In this document: positions 7,302 to 15,268 of the stretch, one piece after another
How positions within the stretch are numbered: position 1 is the first letter of the stretch
Layout of the letters: each line of letters starts with the position of its first letter
Program-made: the position numbers and the translations under genes
Source: Geminicoccaceae bacterium
Lineage (GTDB): Bacteria > Pseudomonadota > Alphaproteobacteria > Geminicoccales > Geminicoccaceae
DNA length: 39,901 nucleotides
Direction of reading: 5' to 3'
Assembly: GCA_007694015.1 (NCBI GenBank)
Contig: RECO01000311.1
Location: 1 to 39,901 of the forward strand
The notes under the pieces: model-generated
The model's database searches: none
What the model was told of the DNA's origin: nothing
Seen by the model: only the letters and a program-made list of their open reading frames with translations

Positions 7302-7348
7302 AGGGGCCGGGGCCCGCCGCTGCATGGCAGCCAGTCGCTCCGGCCCCT
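7302..7348. terminator. Nested stem-loop after the fasciclin gene
   Basis: A perfect 9-bp outer stem (AGGGGCCGG / CCGGCCCCT) encloses a second 5-bp stem GCTGC-ATG-GCAGC at 7319-7331. No T run follows, so it is not a classical intrinsic terminator. It may stop or stabilise the fasciclin mRNA before the DMT gene begins at 7372. Confidence 0.45.
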
Positions 7349-7371
7349 AGGCGTGCCGTCTGCCGAGGCTA

Positions 7372-8340
7372 ATGCTCGCCGCATCGGATTGGCCGCCAGC
7401 CGCGCCTCGGAACCTGGATTTGAACGCGTCGCCCTCGCCGCCTGCCACGGCCTCGACCGCCTCGCCGGTGTTCCGCGCCGTGCTCTACATGGCCATTGCC
7501 TCGATCAGCATGGTCGTAATGCACGTCCTGGTGCGCCACCTCAGCCTGGCCATGCACCCCTTCCAGGTCGCGTTCTTCCGCAACGTCTTCGGCTTTCTGT
7601 TCCTGTTGCCGATCCTCTGGCGCCAGGGGGTGGCCCAATTGCGCCCGGAGCGGCCGGGATTGCTCCTGGTGCGCGGGATCAGCGACGCCGTCGCCATGCT
7701 CTGCTTCTTCACGGCCCTCGGCCTGACGCCGCTCGCCACGGTGACGGCGCTCTCCTTCACGGCACCGCTCTTCGCCACCGCCCTCGCCATCCCGATCCTG
7801 AAGGAGGTGGTCGGCATTCGCCGCGCCCTCTCGCTCGTGGTCGGCTTCGCGGGCGCCGTCGTCGTCGTGCGGCCGGGCGGTGAAACGCTGATCACGGCAG
7901 GCGCGGCCCTTACCCTCGTCTCCGCCTTCTTCTGGGGCTTGGCGCTGGTCTTCATCAAGCTCCTGTCACGCACCGAGAGCACGGTCTCGATCACCTTCTA
8001 CGCGGCCGTCGTGCTCATGCCGATCACCCTGGTGGCCGCCCTGCCCTTTTGGAGCTGGCCCAGCCTCGACCAGCTCGGCTGGCTCGTCGCCCTCGGCGCC
8101 ACCGGCACCCTCTCCCAGCTTTGCCTGTCCCAATCGCTGCGCCTCGCCGACACCAGCGTCGTGCTGCCCGTCGACTTCACCCGCCTGATCTGGTCGGCGC
8201 TGCTCGGCTTCGTCCTCTTTGCCGAAATCCCGGACCTCGCCACCTTCCTCGGCGGCACCATCATCTTCTCGAGCGTCGTCTACATCACCTACCGCGAGCG
8301 CCTCCGCGGCCGGCCGCCTTTGCCGTTGAAGGTGCCCTGA
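7372..8340 (+). CDS. DMT (EamA) family transporter
   Basis: This 322-residue membrane protein has an Ala/Pro/Ser-rich cytoplasmic leader of about 32 residues, then ten predicted helices in two EamA repeats. Conserved family features include FFRNVFGFLFLLP near helix 2, GLTPLATVTALSFTAPLF in helix 4, and the mirrored repeat LADTSVVLPVDFTRLIWSALLGF. The type resembles RhaT/S-adenosylmethionine or riboflavin-carrier-like alphaproteobacterial members, but the substrate cannot be called. A start further inside the leader is possible because no strong ribosome site marks 7372. The gene is single, bounded by hairpins on both sides. Confidence 0.82.
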   Translation: MLAASDWPPAAPRNLDLNASPSPPATASTASPVFRAVLYMAIASISMVVMHVLVRHLSLAMHPFQVAFFRNVFGFLFLLPILWRQGVAQLRPERPGLLLVRGISDAVAMLCFFTALGLTPLATVTALSFTAPLFATALAIPILKEVVGIRRALSLVVGFAGAVVVVRPGGETLITAGAALTLVSAFFWGLALVFIKLLSRTESTVSITFYAAVVLMPITLVAALPFWSWPSLDQLGWLVALGATGTLSQLCLSQSLRLADTSVVLPVDFTRLIWSALLGFVLFAEIPDLATFLGGTIIFSSVVYITYRERLRGRPPLPLKVP

Positions 8341-8441
8341 AGCCGGACGACGATCCGGCTGCCGCCGAAGATCGCCAGGCTGACACCGGACTATCCGATC
8401 CGGGTCGTCGAAGTGCGGGATCGCGTCAGCGGGCGCGATCC
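8341..8441 (+). terminator. Two hairpins in the eamA-dctP gap
   Basis: AGCCGGA-CGACGA-TCCGGCT (8341-8360) starts directly after the transporter stop. GGATCGCG-TCAGCGGG-CGCGATCC (8418-8441) is a second perfect 8-bp stem. Neither has a T run. They fill much of the 215-bp gap before dctP and probably separate the two transcripts. No convincing promoter is visible in the remainder. Confidence 0.4.
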
Positions 8442-8555
8442 AAGGCGCCGCAGCGAGCCGGCATTACAGTTGCCTTGGCCTTCGCTCCTGACCCTTGGCT
8501 TATTCCGCCGGCACGCTACGACTTGCGCGGGTGGCAAAAGGGGGAGGACGAAGCC

Positions 8556-9599
8556 ATGGGACGGTGGTCGAAGACAGGGGCGCTGGCGCTCGCCTTGGCG
8601 GTGGGATGGAGCGGCGCCGTGCGGGCGGACACGGTGACCTTGCGACTGCATCATTTCCTGCCGCCGCAGGCGACCATTCCGGCCAATGCGATCACGCCCT
8701 GGATCCAGGCGATCGAAGCGGCGTCGGACGGGCGGCTCAGGATCGAGCACTATCCGGCGATGCAGTTGGGCGGTGCGCCGCCGTCGCTCTACGACCAGGC
8801 GCGGGACGGGGTGGTCGACATTGCCTGGACGCTCCTCGGCTACACGCCCGGGCGTTTTCCGCGGGCGGAGGCGTTCGAACTGCCCTTCCTCGGCACCACC
8901 GGCGAGGCGACCAGCCGGGCCTTCTCGGCCTTCGTCGAAGCCCACGCCATGGCCGACTTCGACGGCGTGCGGCCGCTCGTCGTCCACACCCACGGGCCGG
9001 GCCTCCTGCACGTTCGCGGCAGCGGCGTGGAGCGCTTGGAGGACTTGCAGGGGCTGACCCTGCGCGGGCCGACCCGGGTGACCACGCAACTCCTCTCCAC
9101 CCTCGGCGCCAACGCCATCGGCATGCCGGTCCCGGCCGTGCCGGAGGCGCTGGCCCGCGGTGTCATCGACGGCGTCGCCGTGCCGTGGGAGGTGACGCCC
9201 TCGCTCAGGATCGCCGAACTGGTCGACACCCACACCGAGTTCACCGGCATCCACGGCCTCTACACCGCCACCTTCGTGCTGGCGATGAACCAGGGAAGCT
9301 ACGACCGCCTGCCCGATGACCTCCGGGCGATCATCGACGCGCATTCGGGCATCGAGCGGGCGGCGGCCTTCGGTCGCGCCATGGACGTGAACGACGTCGT
9401 CGGCCGCGACATCGCCCTTGCCGCCGGCAACCGGGTCGTGGTGCTCGATGCCGCCGAGACCGCCCGCTGGCAGGAGGCCGCCGCAGCCGTGGTCGAGAGC
9501 TGGATCGCCGAGGCCGAGGCGCGGGGGATCGAGGGCGGGGCGCTGGTCGAAGCCGCACGCGCGCTCGTCGCCGAGCACACCGCGCGCAGCACCGAGTGA
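8556..9599 (+). CDS. dctP: TRAP transporter substrate-binding protein (DctP family)
   Basis: This 347-residue periplasmic solute receptor has a signal peptide ending near residue 25 (AVRADT). The mature start VTLRLHHFLPPQATIP fits DctP-type TRAP receptors. Later family blocks are MQLGGAPPSLYDQARDGVVDI and LTLRGPTRVTTQLLSTLGANAIGMPVPAVPEAL, the second carrying the Arg expected to pair with a substrate carboxylate. The start is ATG 8556 with GGGGGAGG about 9 nt upstream. The stop overlaps the dctQ GTG (GTGA), so receptor and membrane parts are translated together. The ligand is likely an organic acid, and the convergent BKACE/PcaC genes hint at a keto or aromatic acid. Confidence 0.9.
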   Translation: MGRWSKTGALALALAVGWSGAVRADTVTLRLHHFLPPQATIPANAITPWIQAIEAASDGRLRIEHYPAMQLGGAPPSLYDQARDGVVDIAWTLLGYTPGRFPRAEAFELPFLGTTGEATSRAFSAFVEAHAMADFDGVRPLVVHTHGPGLLHVRGSGVERLEDLQGLTLRGPTRVTTQLLSTLGANAIGMPVPAVPEALARGVIDGVAVPWEVTPSLRIAELVDTHTEFTGIHGLYTATFVLAMNQGSYDRLPDDLRAIIDAHSGIERAAAFGRAMDVNDVVGRDIALAAGNRVVVLDAAETARWQEAAAAVVESWIAEAEARGIEGGALVEAARALVAEHTARSTE

Positions 9600-10114
9600 G
9601 CCGGGCTGCCCGCCAGCGCCTGGTCGAACGCGTCGACCTCGGGGTCGAGCGGCTGGCTGCGGCCACCGCACTCGCGGGCGGCGTCGTGCTCCTCGCCATC
9701 GTGGCACTCACCGTCACCACCATCGCCGGGCGCAACCTGCCGGGGCTCGGCCCGGTGCGCGGCGATTTCGAGCTGATCGAAATGGGGACGGCCTTCGCCG
9801 TCTTCGCGAGCCTCGGCTGGTGCCAGCTCCGCCGTGGCCACGTCACGGTCGACCTTCTCTGGCGGCGCACCTCGAGCCGGACAAAGGCGCGGATCGACGT
9901 CGTGGTCGACCTCGCCATGACGCTCGCGGCGGCCCTGCTCACCTGGCGGCTGGTCCTCGGCATGCTGGACCGTCAGCGCTTCAACGACACCACCTTCATC
10001 CTGCAACTGCCCCTCTGGTGGGGCTACGCCGCCTGCGTCGCCGCTTCGTCCGTTTTCGTCCTCTGCTGTGCCTGGTCCATCCATCGCAGCTGGCGGACGG
10101 CCAAGGGCGGCTGA
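9596..10114 (+). CDS. dctQ: TRAP transporter small permease (DctQ family)
   Basis: This 172-residue membrane protein has four predicted helices, the standard DctQ topology. Helix 1 is near residues 21-43. The segment TTIAGRNLPGLGPVRGDFELIEMG is a typical DctQ block, followed by GWCQLRRGHVTVDLLW before helix 3. DctQ bridges the receptor-bound substrate and the large DctM subunit. Translation starts at a GTG that overlaps the dctP stop by 4 nt. The gene ends 11 nt before dctM. Confidence 0.88.
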   Translation: MSRAARQRLVERVDLGVERLAAATALAGGVVLLAIVALTVTTIAGRNLPGLGPVRGDFELIEMGTAFAVFASLGWCQLRRGHVTVDLLWRRTSSRTKARIDVVVDLAMTLAAALLTWRLVLGMLDRQRFNDTTFILQLPLWWGYAACVAASSVFVLCCAWSIHRSWRTAKGG

Positions 10115-10125
10115 CAGGGCCGCCC

Positions 10126-11448
10126 ATGACCAACCTCGAAGCCGCACTCTGGTCGTTCCCGACCCTGCTCGGGCTGATCTTTCTGCGGGTGCCGATCGGC
10201 CTTGCCATGCTCACCCTCGGGGCGCTGGGCACCTGGTACGTGACCGGCAGCTGGACGCCGATCCTGGCGCAACTGAAGTCGCTGACCTACACCACCTTCG
10301 CCAGCTACACGCTCTCGATCATCCCGCTGTTTCTCCTCATGGGCCAGTTCGCCACCCGCGGCGGGCTGTCGGCTGCCCTGTTCCGTGCGGCCGCCACCCT
10401 CATCGGCCACCGGCGGGGCGGCGTCGCCATGGCCGCGGTGGGGGCCTGCGGCGGCTTCGGCGCCATCTGCGGCTCGTCGCTCGCCACGGCCGCCACGATG
10501 GGTCAAGTCGCCCTGCCGGAACTCCGCCGGCTCGGCTATTCGGGGGCGCTGAGCACGGGTGCGCTTGCCGCCGGCGGCACGCTCGGCATCCTCATCCCGC
10601 CCTCGATCGTCCTGGTGCTCTACGCCCTCTTGGCCGAGCAGAACATCGTCAAACTCTTCGTCGCCGCCCTCGTGCCGGGCCTCCTGGCCGCCCTCGGCTA
10701 CATGCTGGTGATCGCCCTCTACGTCCGGCTCAGCCCTGCTGCCGCGGGTGCCAGCCCCCCTGCCAGCATGGCCGAACGGCTGGACGCGCTCTGGCGCGTC
10801 TGGCCCGTGCTCGCCATCTTCCTTACCGTCATCGGCGGCATCTACGCCGGCTGGTTCACGCCGACCGAGGGGGCCGCCATCGGGGCGGCCGGCACGGGGC
10901 TCGCAGCACTCTGGAACGGCGGCCTCGACCGCCAAGGCCTCGCCGACGCGATCAAGGCGACCGCCACCTCCACCGGCATGATCTTCTTCGTGCTGTTGGG
11001 GGCGGCGGTGTTCAACGGCTTTCTCGCCTTCGCCCAACTGCCGCAAGCCGCCGCCGCAGCACTTGCCGCGTGGGACGCCAGCCCGTGGCTGATCCTCGGC
11101 CTGATCCTTCTGGTCTACCTCGTGCTCGGCTGCGTCATGGACAGCCTGTCCATGGTGCTGTTGACGGTGCCGATCTTCTTCCCGCTGGTCATGCTGCTCG
11201 ACTTCGGCCTGACGCCCGAGCAAACGGCACTCTGGTTCGGCATCCTCGTCCTGATCGTCGTCGAGGTCGGCCTCATCACCCCGCCGGTCGGCCTCAACCT
11301 CTTCGTCATCAACGGCCTCGCGCGCGACGTGCCGCTCGCCGCCACCTATCTGGGCGTCCTGCCCTTCGTCCTCAGCGACCTCGCCCGCGTCGCACTTCTC
11401 CTCGCCTTCCCAGGCGTGGCCCTCGGGCTGGTCGCCGTCATGTTTTGA
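10126..11448 (+). CDS. dctM: TRAP transporter large permease (DctM family)
   Basis: This 440-residue integral membrane protein has about twelve helices and catalyses Na+/H+-driven uptake. Family blocks are SIIPLFLLMGQFATRGGLS, GGFGAICGSSLATAATMGQVALPELRR, GGTLGILIPPSIVLVLYALLAEQ, GIYAGWFTPTEGAAIGA and GLITPPVGLNLFVINGLA, all in the usual order and spacing, so the transporter looks complete. ATG 10126 follows dctQ by 11 nt. The gene ends the dctPQM operon and faces the BKACE gene across a hairpin. Confidence 0.92.
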   Translation: MTNLEAALWSFPTLLGLIFLRVPIGLAMLTLGALGTWYVTGSWTPILAQLKSLTYTTFASYTLSIIPLFLLMGQFATRGGLSAALFRAAATLIGHRRGGVAMAAVGACGGFGAICGSSLATAATMGQVALPELRRLGYSGALSTGALAAGGTLGILIPPSIVLVLYALLAEQNIVKLFVAALVPGLLAALGYMLVIALYVRLSPAAAGASPPASMAERLDALWRVWPVLAIFLTVIGGIYAGWFTPTEGAAIGAAGTGLAALWNGGLDRQGLADAIKATATSTGMIFFVLLGAAVFNGFLAFAQLPQAAAAALAAWDASPWLILGLILLVYLVLGCVMDSLSMVLLTVPIFFPLVMLLDFGLTPEQTALWFGILVLIVVEVGLITPPVGLNLFVINGLARDVPLAATYLGVLPFVLSDLARVALLLAFPGVALGLVAVMF

Positions 11449-11494
11449 CGACAGGAGGGCGACGAAGAGGCTTCGGGGAATCTTTTGGGCCATG

Positions 11495-11513
11495 GCGACG
11501 GCAGCGCCGTCGC
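11495..11513. terminator. Hairpin between dctM and the BKACE gene
   Basis: GCGACGGC-AGC-GCCGTCGC is a perfect 8-bp stem with a 3-nt loop in the 109-bp space between two convergent operons. A G run follows instead of T, so if it terminates it is atypical. Confidence 0.4.
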
Positions 11514-11557
11514 TCGGGGGGGGCACGCACGGGTCCAAAGACCCTAGCCTTGCGCCT

Positions 11558-12388
11558 TCACTGCGGCGCCAGGCCGAGCAATGCGCGGGCTTCGGCGACC
11601 GTGGCGGGGCGGCGGTCGTAGTCGGCGCAGAGGTCGGCGACGCGGCGGACGAGGGCGGCGTTGGAGGGTGCCAGGGTGTGTTTGTCGAGGCGGACGTTGT
11701 CTTCGAGGCCGGTGCGGCAATGGCCGCCGAGTTCGAGCGACCAGCGGTTCAAGGTGAGTTGGTCCTTGCCGATGCCGGCCCCGGTCCAGGTGGCGTCGGG
11801 GGCAAGCCGGCGCAGTGTTTCGGCCATGAAGACGAAGGACGGGCGGTCGACCGGCATGGCGTTCTTGACGCCCATGACGAATTGGACGTGGAGCGGCCCG
11901 GCGATGCGGCCGTCCTTGGCCATTTCGACGGCTTTGAAGATCATCGAGAGGTCGAAGGCCTCGATTTCGGGCTTGACGCCGTAGGTCTTCATTTCGGCGG
12001 CGAGCCAGTCGACGAGCTCGGGGCTGTTTTCGTAGACGCGGGTGGGGAAGTTGCAGGAGCCGGTGGACAGCGACGCCATGTCGGGGCGGAGCGGCAACAT
12101 GCCGCCGCGCTCACGCCCGGCGCCGGAGCGGCCACCGGTGGAAAACTGCACGATCATGCCGGGGCAGTGCCGGCGCAGACCTTCGAGCAGGCGGGCGAAC
12201 CGCTCGGGGTCGGAGGTGGGTGTGCCGTCGTCGTTGCGGACGTGGCAATGCGCGAGGGTGGCGCCCGCCTCGAAGGCTGCTTGGGTGCTCTCGATCTGTT
12301 CGGCAACGCTGATCGGCACCGCCGGGTTGTCGGCTTTGGTCGGCAAGGACCCGGTGATGGCGACCGTGATGATGCAAGGCGTGGGCAT
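11558..12388 (-). CDS. Beta-keto acid cleavage enzyme family protein (BKACE, DUF849)
   Basis: This 276-residue TIM-barrel protein belongs to the family that condenses a beta-keto acid with acetyl-CoA to give acetoacetate and a new CoA ester; the founding member is the lysine-fermentation enzyme Kce. The N-terminus IITVAITGSLPTK, the zinc ligands in AHCHVR (His47, His49) and the late segment LELGGHCRTGLEDN holding the Glu ligand are all present, so the site looks intact. Family members differ widely in keto-acid side chain, and the substrate is not readable here. It lies 24 nt after the pcaC-like gene in a two-gene operon and converges on the TRAP transporter, which may import its precursor. 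Confidence 0.88.
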   Translation of the reverse strand: MPTPCIITVAITGSLPTKADNPAVPISVAEQIESTQAAFEAGATLAHCHVRNDDGTPTSDPERFARLLEGLRRHCPGMIVQFSTGGRSGAGRERGGMLPLRPDMASLSTGSCNFPTRVYENSPELVDWLAAEMKTYGVKPEIEAFDLSMIFKAVEMAKDGRIAGPLHVQFVMGVKNAMPVDRPSFVFMAETLRRLAPDATWTGAGIGKDQLTLNRWSLELGGHCRTGLEDNVRLDKHTLAPSNAALVRRVADLCADYDRRPATVAEARALLGLAPQ

Positions 12389-12412
12389 GAAACGATCCGG
12401 ACGGGCGTGGCC

Positions 12413-12799
12413 TCAGGCCGCACCCTCGACGAATTCGGCGAGCACCTTCTTCGCGATCCGGGTCGCGTGGTGGGCGGCGGGCAGCCCGGCATAGGCGGCC
12501 ACGTGCAAGAGCATTTCCTTGATTTCTTCCGCCGTCGCCCCGGTGTTCCTGGTGGCGCGGAGGTGCAGTTCGAGTTCCTCGTCGTGGCGCAGCGTGGCCA
12601 GAATGGCGATGGTGACGAGCGAGCGGGTGCGCAGGTCGAGGCCCTCGCGCGACCAGACCTGGCCCCAGCTGGATTCGATCAGGTAGCGTTGGAAGTCGGC
12701 GTCGAAGTCGTGGGTCTGCTCACGCTTGCGTTCGACGTAGCTGGGGCCCAGCACGGCCCGGCGCGTTGCTTGACCCCGTTGGTAGAGTTCGTCGGTCAT
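12413..12799 (-). CDS. Carboxymuconolactone decarboxylase family protein (PcaC-like)
   Basis: This 128-residue single-domain protein resembles PcaC, 4-carboxymuconolactone decarboxylase of the protocatechuate branch. Features are the N-terminal RGQATRRAVLGPSYV, the central WGQVWSREGLDLRTRSLVTIA and the helix HLRATRNTGATAEEIKEML. The Cys pair of peroxidase-type (AhpD) relatives is absent, which favours decarboxylase-like or other non-redox function. The other pca genes are not nearby, so a role in the protocatechuate pathway proper is doubtful. The pairing with BKACE suggests decarboxylation or lactone chemistry on a keto-acid route. It is the first gene of the minus-strand operon. Confidence 0.82.
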   Translation of the reverse strand: MTDELYQRGQATRRAVLGPSYVERKREQTHDFDADFQRYLIESSWGQVWSREGLDLRTRSLVTIAILATLRHDEELELHLRATRNTGATAEEIKEMLLHVAAYAGLPAAHHATRIAKKVLAEFVEGAA

Positions 12800-13020
12800 G
12801 TCCTGCTCCCTGCCCCCTCTGGTGAGCCCCGCAAGGACGGCCCTGCGTTGGTCGCGTCGGAGATTTCGTGGAACATAACAAGCCTTTGGCGCGCCGAACA
12901 GGCTGCGCGAACGCGGGTTGAACCAACGTGCCGGAGGCGCTCGGCGCGGGTCGTCGGTCTGGACGAAGCCGTCGTCCCGTGATGTTTACACGGGGTGGTC
13001 GAATGGCAGAGGGCATGGTG

Positions 13021-13308
13021 ATGGCGGCGCGGATTTACCGACCGGCCAAGCCGGCGGTTTCGTCGGGCAAGGCGAAAAGCCGGGTTTGGCTCTTGGAAAT
13101 GGAGCCGTGCGAACGGCGCGAGGCCGATTCGTTGATGGGCTGGGTCGGCTCCGGCGACACCACCGCTCAAGTGACGATGCGCTTTCCCACCAAGGAAGCC
13201 GCCATTGCCTTCGCCAAACGCGAGGGCATCGAATACACGGTCGAGGACCCGCACGAACGGCTGATCAAGCCCAAGTCCTACAGCGACAATTTCATTCGCC
13301 GGGTGTGA
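13021..13308 (+). CDS. ETC complex I accessory subunit, NDUFS4-like
   Basis: This 95-residue protein matches the ETC_C1_NDUFA4/NDUFS4 family, an accessory subunit of respiratory complex I found in alphaproteobacteria and mitochondria. The line starts ARIYRPAKPAVSSGKAKSRVW, then WLLEMEP, then GWVGSGDT, and ends with KPKSYSDNFIRRV, which is the standard C-terminus. ATG 13021 is chosen because the family begins M-x-A-R-I-Y and GAGGG lies about 8 nt upstream. An ATG at 13003 would add six residues. It is not beside the nuo operon, which is usual for this gene. The 3' end leads into the tRNA-Arg hairpin. Confidence 0.92.
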   Translation: MAARIYRPAKPAVSSGKAKSRVWLLEMEPCERREADSLMGWVGSGDTTAQVTMRFPTKEAAIAFAKREGIEYTVEDPHERLIKPKSYSDNFIRRV

Positions 13309-13337
13309 GCCGATGCCGGCATTTGGGGCTTGCGGGC

Positions 13338-13371
13338 GGAGCGGCAGCCGCTTTACCTGGGCTGCCGCTCC
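13338..13371 (+). repeat. 12-bp perfect hairpin overlapping the tRNA-Arg 5' end
   Basis: GGAGCGGCAGCC and GGCTGCCGCTCC form a perfect 12-bp stem with a 10-nt loop. The right arm runs five bases into the mature tRNA, covering GCTCC of its acceptor strand. In a precursor transcript this helix would compete with the acceptor stem. It may also end the upstream NDUFS4-like mRNA. Confidence 0.6.
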
Positions 13372-13443
13372 CGTAGCTCAGCTGGATAGAGCATCCGCCT
13401 TCTAAGCGGACGGTCGCAGGTTCGAGTCCTGCCGGGGGCGCCA
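13367..13443 (+). tRNA. tRNA-Arg (anticodon TCT)
   Basis: A full cloverleaf is visible: acceptor GCTCCCG / CGGGGGC, D arm GCTC-AGCTGGATA-GAGC, anticodon arm TCCGC-CTTCTAA-GCGGA with anticodon TCT, T arm GCAGG-TTCGAGT-CCTGC, discriminator G and an encoded CCA at 13441-13443. It decodes AGA, a rare codon in GC-rich genomes. Confidence 0.97.
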
Positions 13444-13456
13444 GGGGCTTGGCGGG

Positions 13457-13798
13457 TCAGGCTTCGCGGTAGCTGTCGGCTTCCCAGACCTCGACGAGGC
13501 CATCGACGCCACTTTCCACGGTGCGCACCGCGACGTGGGTCTCGCCCACGGCCCGGGGAAAGCAGTAGACGGCACCGGCCCGCAGTACCGGGTCGTTTTC
13601 CGCCGCCACGACGTTGCTCGCGCCGAGCCGCACGTGGCAGTTCGCGGCGGGGGCCACGTAGACCATGTGCCCGCTCAAGACCTGGCTGGTGCGCGATGAC
13701 GTTGCTGAAGAGGTGATGACCTGGCGGCTGCCCCACTTCCAGTGGGCCACGCCCACGCTGGCGCCGTTGTGGTCACGGGCAAATTTGGTCGGGTTCAT
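13457..13798 (-). CDS. Small protein of unknown function
   Basis: I do not recognise this 113-residue protein. It has no signal peptide or membrane segment. The sequence alternates short hydrophobic strands with Gly, Asn and Asp turns (VLSGHMVYVAPAANCHVRLG, then DPVLRAGAVYCFPRAVGETHVAVRTV), which suggests a small all-beta fold. The pattern recalls minor structural proteins of tailed phages, but only by general look. AGGA lies 7 nt before ATG 13798. The gene ends 13 bp from the 3' end of tRNA-Arg, a common phage integration site, yet no integrase or repeat of the tRNA end is seen. It could equally be an ordinary lineage-specific gene. Confidence 0.6.
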   Translation of the reverse strand: MNPTKFARDHNGASVGVAHWKWGSRQVITSSATSSRTSQVLSGHMVYVAPAANCHVRLGASNVVAAENDPVLRAGAVYCFPRAVGETHVAVRTVESGVDGLVEVWEADSYREA

Positions 13799-13827
13799 GA
13801 CGCGTTCCTACGCTGGTCGGGTGCGTC

Positions 13828-13859
13828 GATATAAGACCACATTCCTATTTTACTGGCAA
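13828..13859 (-). promoter_or_regulatory. AT-rich promoter-like segment for the small unknown gene
   Basis: On the minus strand the segment reads TTGCCA, about 19 bp, then TTATATCG, roughly 30 bp before the ATG of the small unknown gene. It is clearly richer in A and T than its surroundings. The spacer is longer than ideal. Confidence 0.3.
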
Positions 13860-13867
13860 GCTGCGCG

Positions 13868-15136
13868 TCAGAACCGCAACGTCGCGTGCAACGTCAGGAT
13901 GTCGACGCCGTTCTCGAAGCGGCCTTGGAGGTCGCCCCGCTGCGTGTCCTGCAGATCGATGCGGCCATCGGCGACGAAAATCCGCGAATAGGCGCCGCCC
14001 AGCCGAAGCCAGTCCCGAGGTGCCCAATCCAGCCCGACGGAGAGCCAGGTGCGGTCGGCATCCGGGATACGGGGGGTACGGAAGCCGTCGCGATTGGGAC
14101 TTTGATCGTAGGCGACGCTGGCTTGCAAGGCGAGGTCCGGCCGCGGGCGATACTCGCCGCCGAGCGCGAAGAACCAGGTATCGCGCCAGTTCTGCTCGGT
14201 GATGTTGGCGGGACTGCCGTCTTCGAAGGTGATCACCAGCCGCTCGAAGGTGCTCCAGCCGGTCCACTCCACGGTGCCGAGCACGCTCCAGCGTTCGCCG
14301 AGTTCCTGGCGCAGCCCGAGCGAGGCGATCTGCGGCGTTTGCAACGCCGCCCGGCCGCCGGTCACGGCCGGGGTCGGCACACCGGGCGGGCTCGTGACGC
14401 GGCGCGTCCCGGTCAGGCTGTGGTTGATCTGCGAGCGATAGCCGAGGCCCAGCCGCGTACCCGGCAGAGGCTCGGTCAACACCCCCAGGGTGTAGCCGAA
14501 ATCCCAATCCGAGCCCGTGATCTTCGACTGGAAGTCGGCCGGCACGCCGGGGACGCGGACGGCGTTGCCGAGCGTGGCGTCGGCGTATTGGGCGACGAAG
14601 CCCAAGGCGACCGTCAGCCGCTCGTCGAAGCGGTAGGCCACGACCGGGTTGACGTTGATCGTCACGAGTTCACTTTCGGTCGCATGGTAGCGGCCGATCC
14701 AGTCCTTGGGCTGTTCGGTGCGCAAGCCGAAGGGGGCGGTGACGCCGACCCCGAACCGCCAATTGCCGGCACTGACCATGCCGTAGACCGACGGTACCAC
14801 CGCGTCGTCGGCGACGTCGCCGCCGAGGGGGCCGCCGAGCGGTGCGCCCGTGAACGGCATGGTGCCGCTGCCGTCGTTGAACCGAGCGCTCGGCAGGATG
14901 TAGCTGGCGCCGACATGGACCTGTTGGCCCTCGTGCAGGCCCAAGGTCGCCGGGTTGAAATACATCGGGCTGATGTCGCGCCCGCCGGCAGCGACACCGG
15001 CAAAGGACAGGCCTTGAAAGCTGCTGCTCTGCTCGCGGATCGCGTAGCCGGAAGCGGTGGCGAGCGTCGGCGTCAAGATGAGGCAAGCGGCCGCCGCCAG
15101 CCACGGTTTGCCGCATCGTCGCAGTACCGTCGCCAT
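13868..15136 (-). CDS. OmpP1/FadL family outer membrane transporter
   Basis: This 422-residue outer membrane beta-barrel protein belongs to the FadL family, which takes up long-chain fatty acids or hydrophobic aromatics. The signal peptide runs to ATASG near residue 29. The mature N-terminus GYAIREQSSSFQGLSFAG is the plug segment typical of FadL, and SPMYFNPATLGLHEGQQVHVGASYILP is the next hallmark. The C-terminus ends in LTLHATLRF with a terminal Phe, as required for barrel assembly. ATG 15136 is chosen for the signal peptide; an upstream in-frame ATG would add 39 residues without one. No operon partner is visible. Confidence 0.9.
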   Translation of the reverse strand: MATVLRRCGKPWLAAAACLILTPTLATASGYAIREQSSSFQGLSFAGVAAGGRDISPMYFNPATLGLHEGQQVHVGASYILPSARFNDGSGTMPFTGAPLGGPLGGDVADDAVVPSVYGMVSAGNWRFGVGVTAPFGLRTEQPKDWIGRYHATESELVTINVNPVVAYRFDERLTVALGFVAQYADATLGNAVRVPGVPADFQSKITGSDWDFGYTLGVLTEPLPGTRLGLGYRSQINHSLTGTRRVTSPPGVPTPAVTGGRAALQTPQIASLGLRQELGERWSVLGTVEWTGWSTFERLVITFEDGSPANITEQNWRDTWFFALGGEYRPRPDLALQASVAYDQSPNRDGFRTPRIPDADRTWLSVGLDWAPRDWLRLGGAYSRIFVADGRIDLQDTQRGDLQGRFENGVDILTLHATLRF

Positions 15137-15268
15137 GCCGGGCCTCGGTTGGAAAGCTGACCTTGGCATCCATAAGCAGGGCCGGGCGGGCGAGAGCAAG
15201 GGGCGACGCGCAGCCTGGAGGTGAAATTTGCAACCCGAGGTCGCTGGAACCATCGCCCTTCGCTGCTA

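Noticed and set aside
11495-11538. Start of a minus-strand gene (MAQKIPRSLF) between dctM and BKACE
   Set aside because: The frame continues only across dctM and yields low-complexity acidic sequence.
13367-13800. Prophage or genomic island integrated at tRNA-Arg
   Set aside because: No integrase, no second copy of the tRNA 3' end, and the neighbours are ordinary chromosomal genes.
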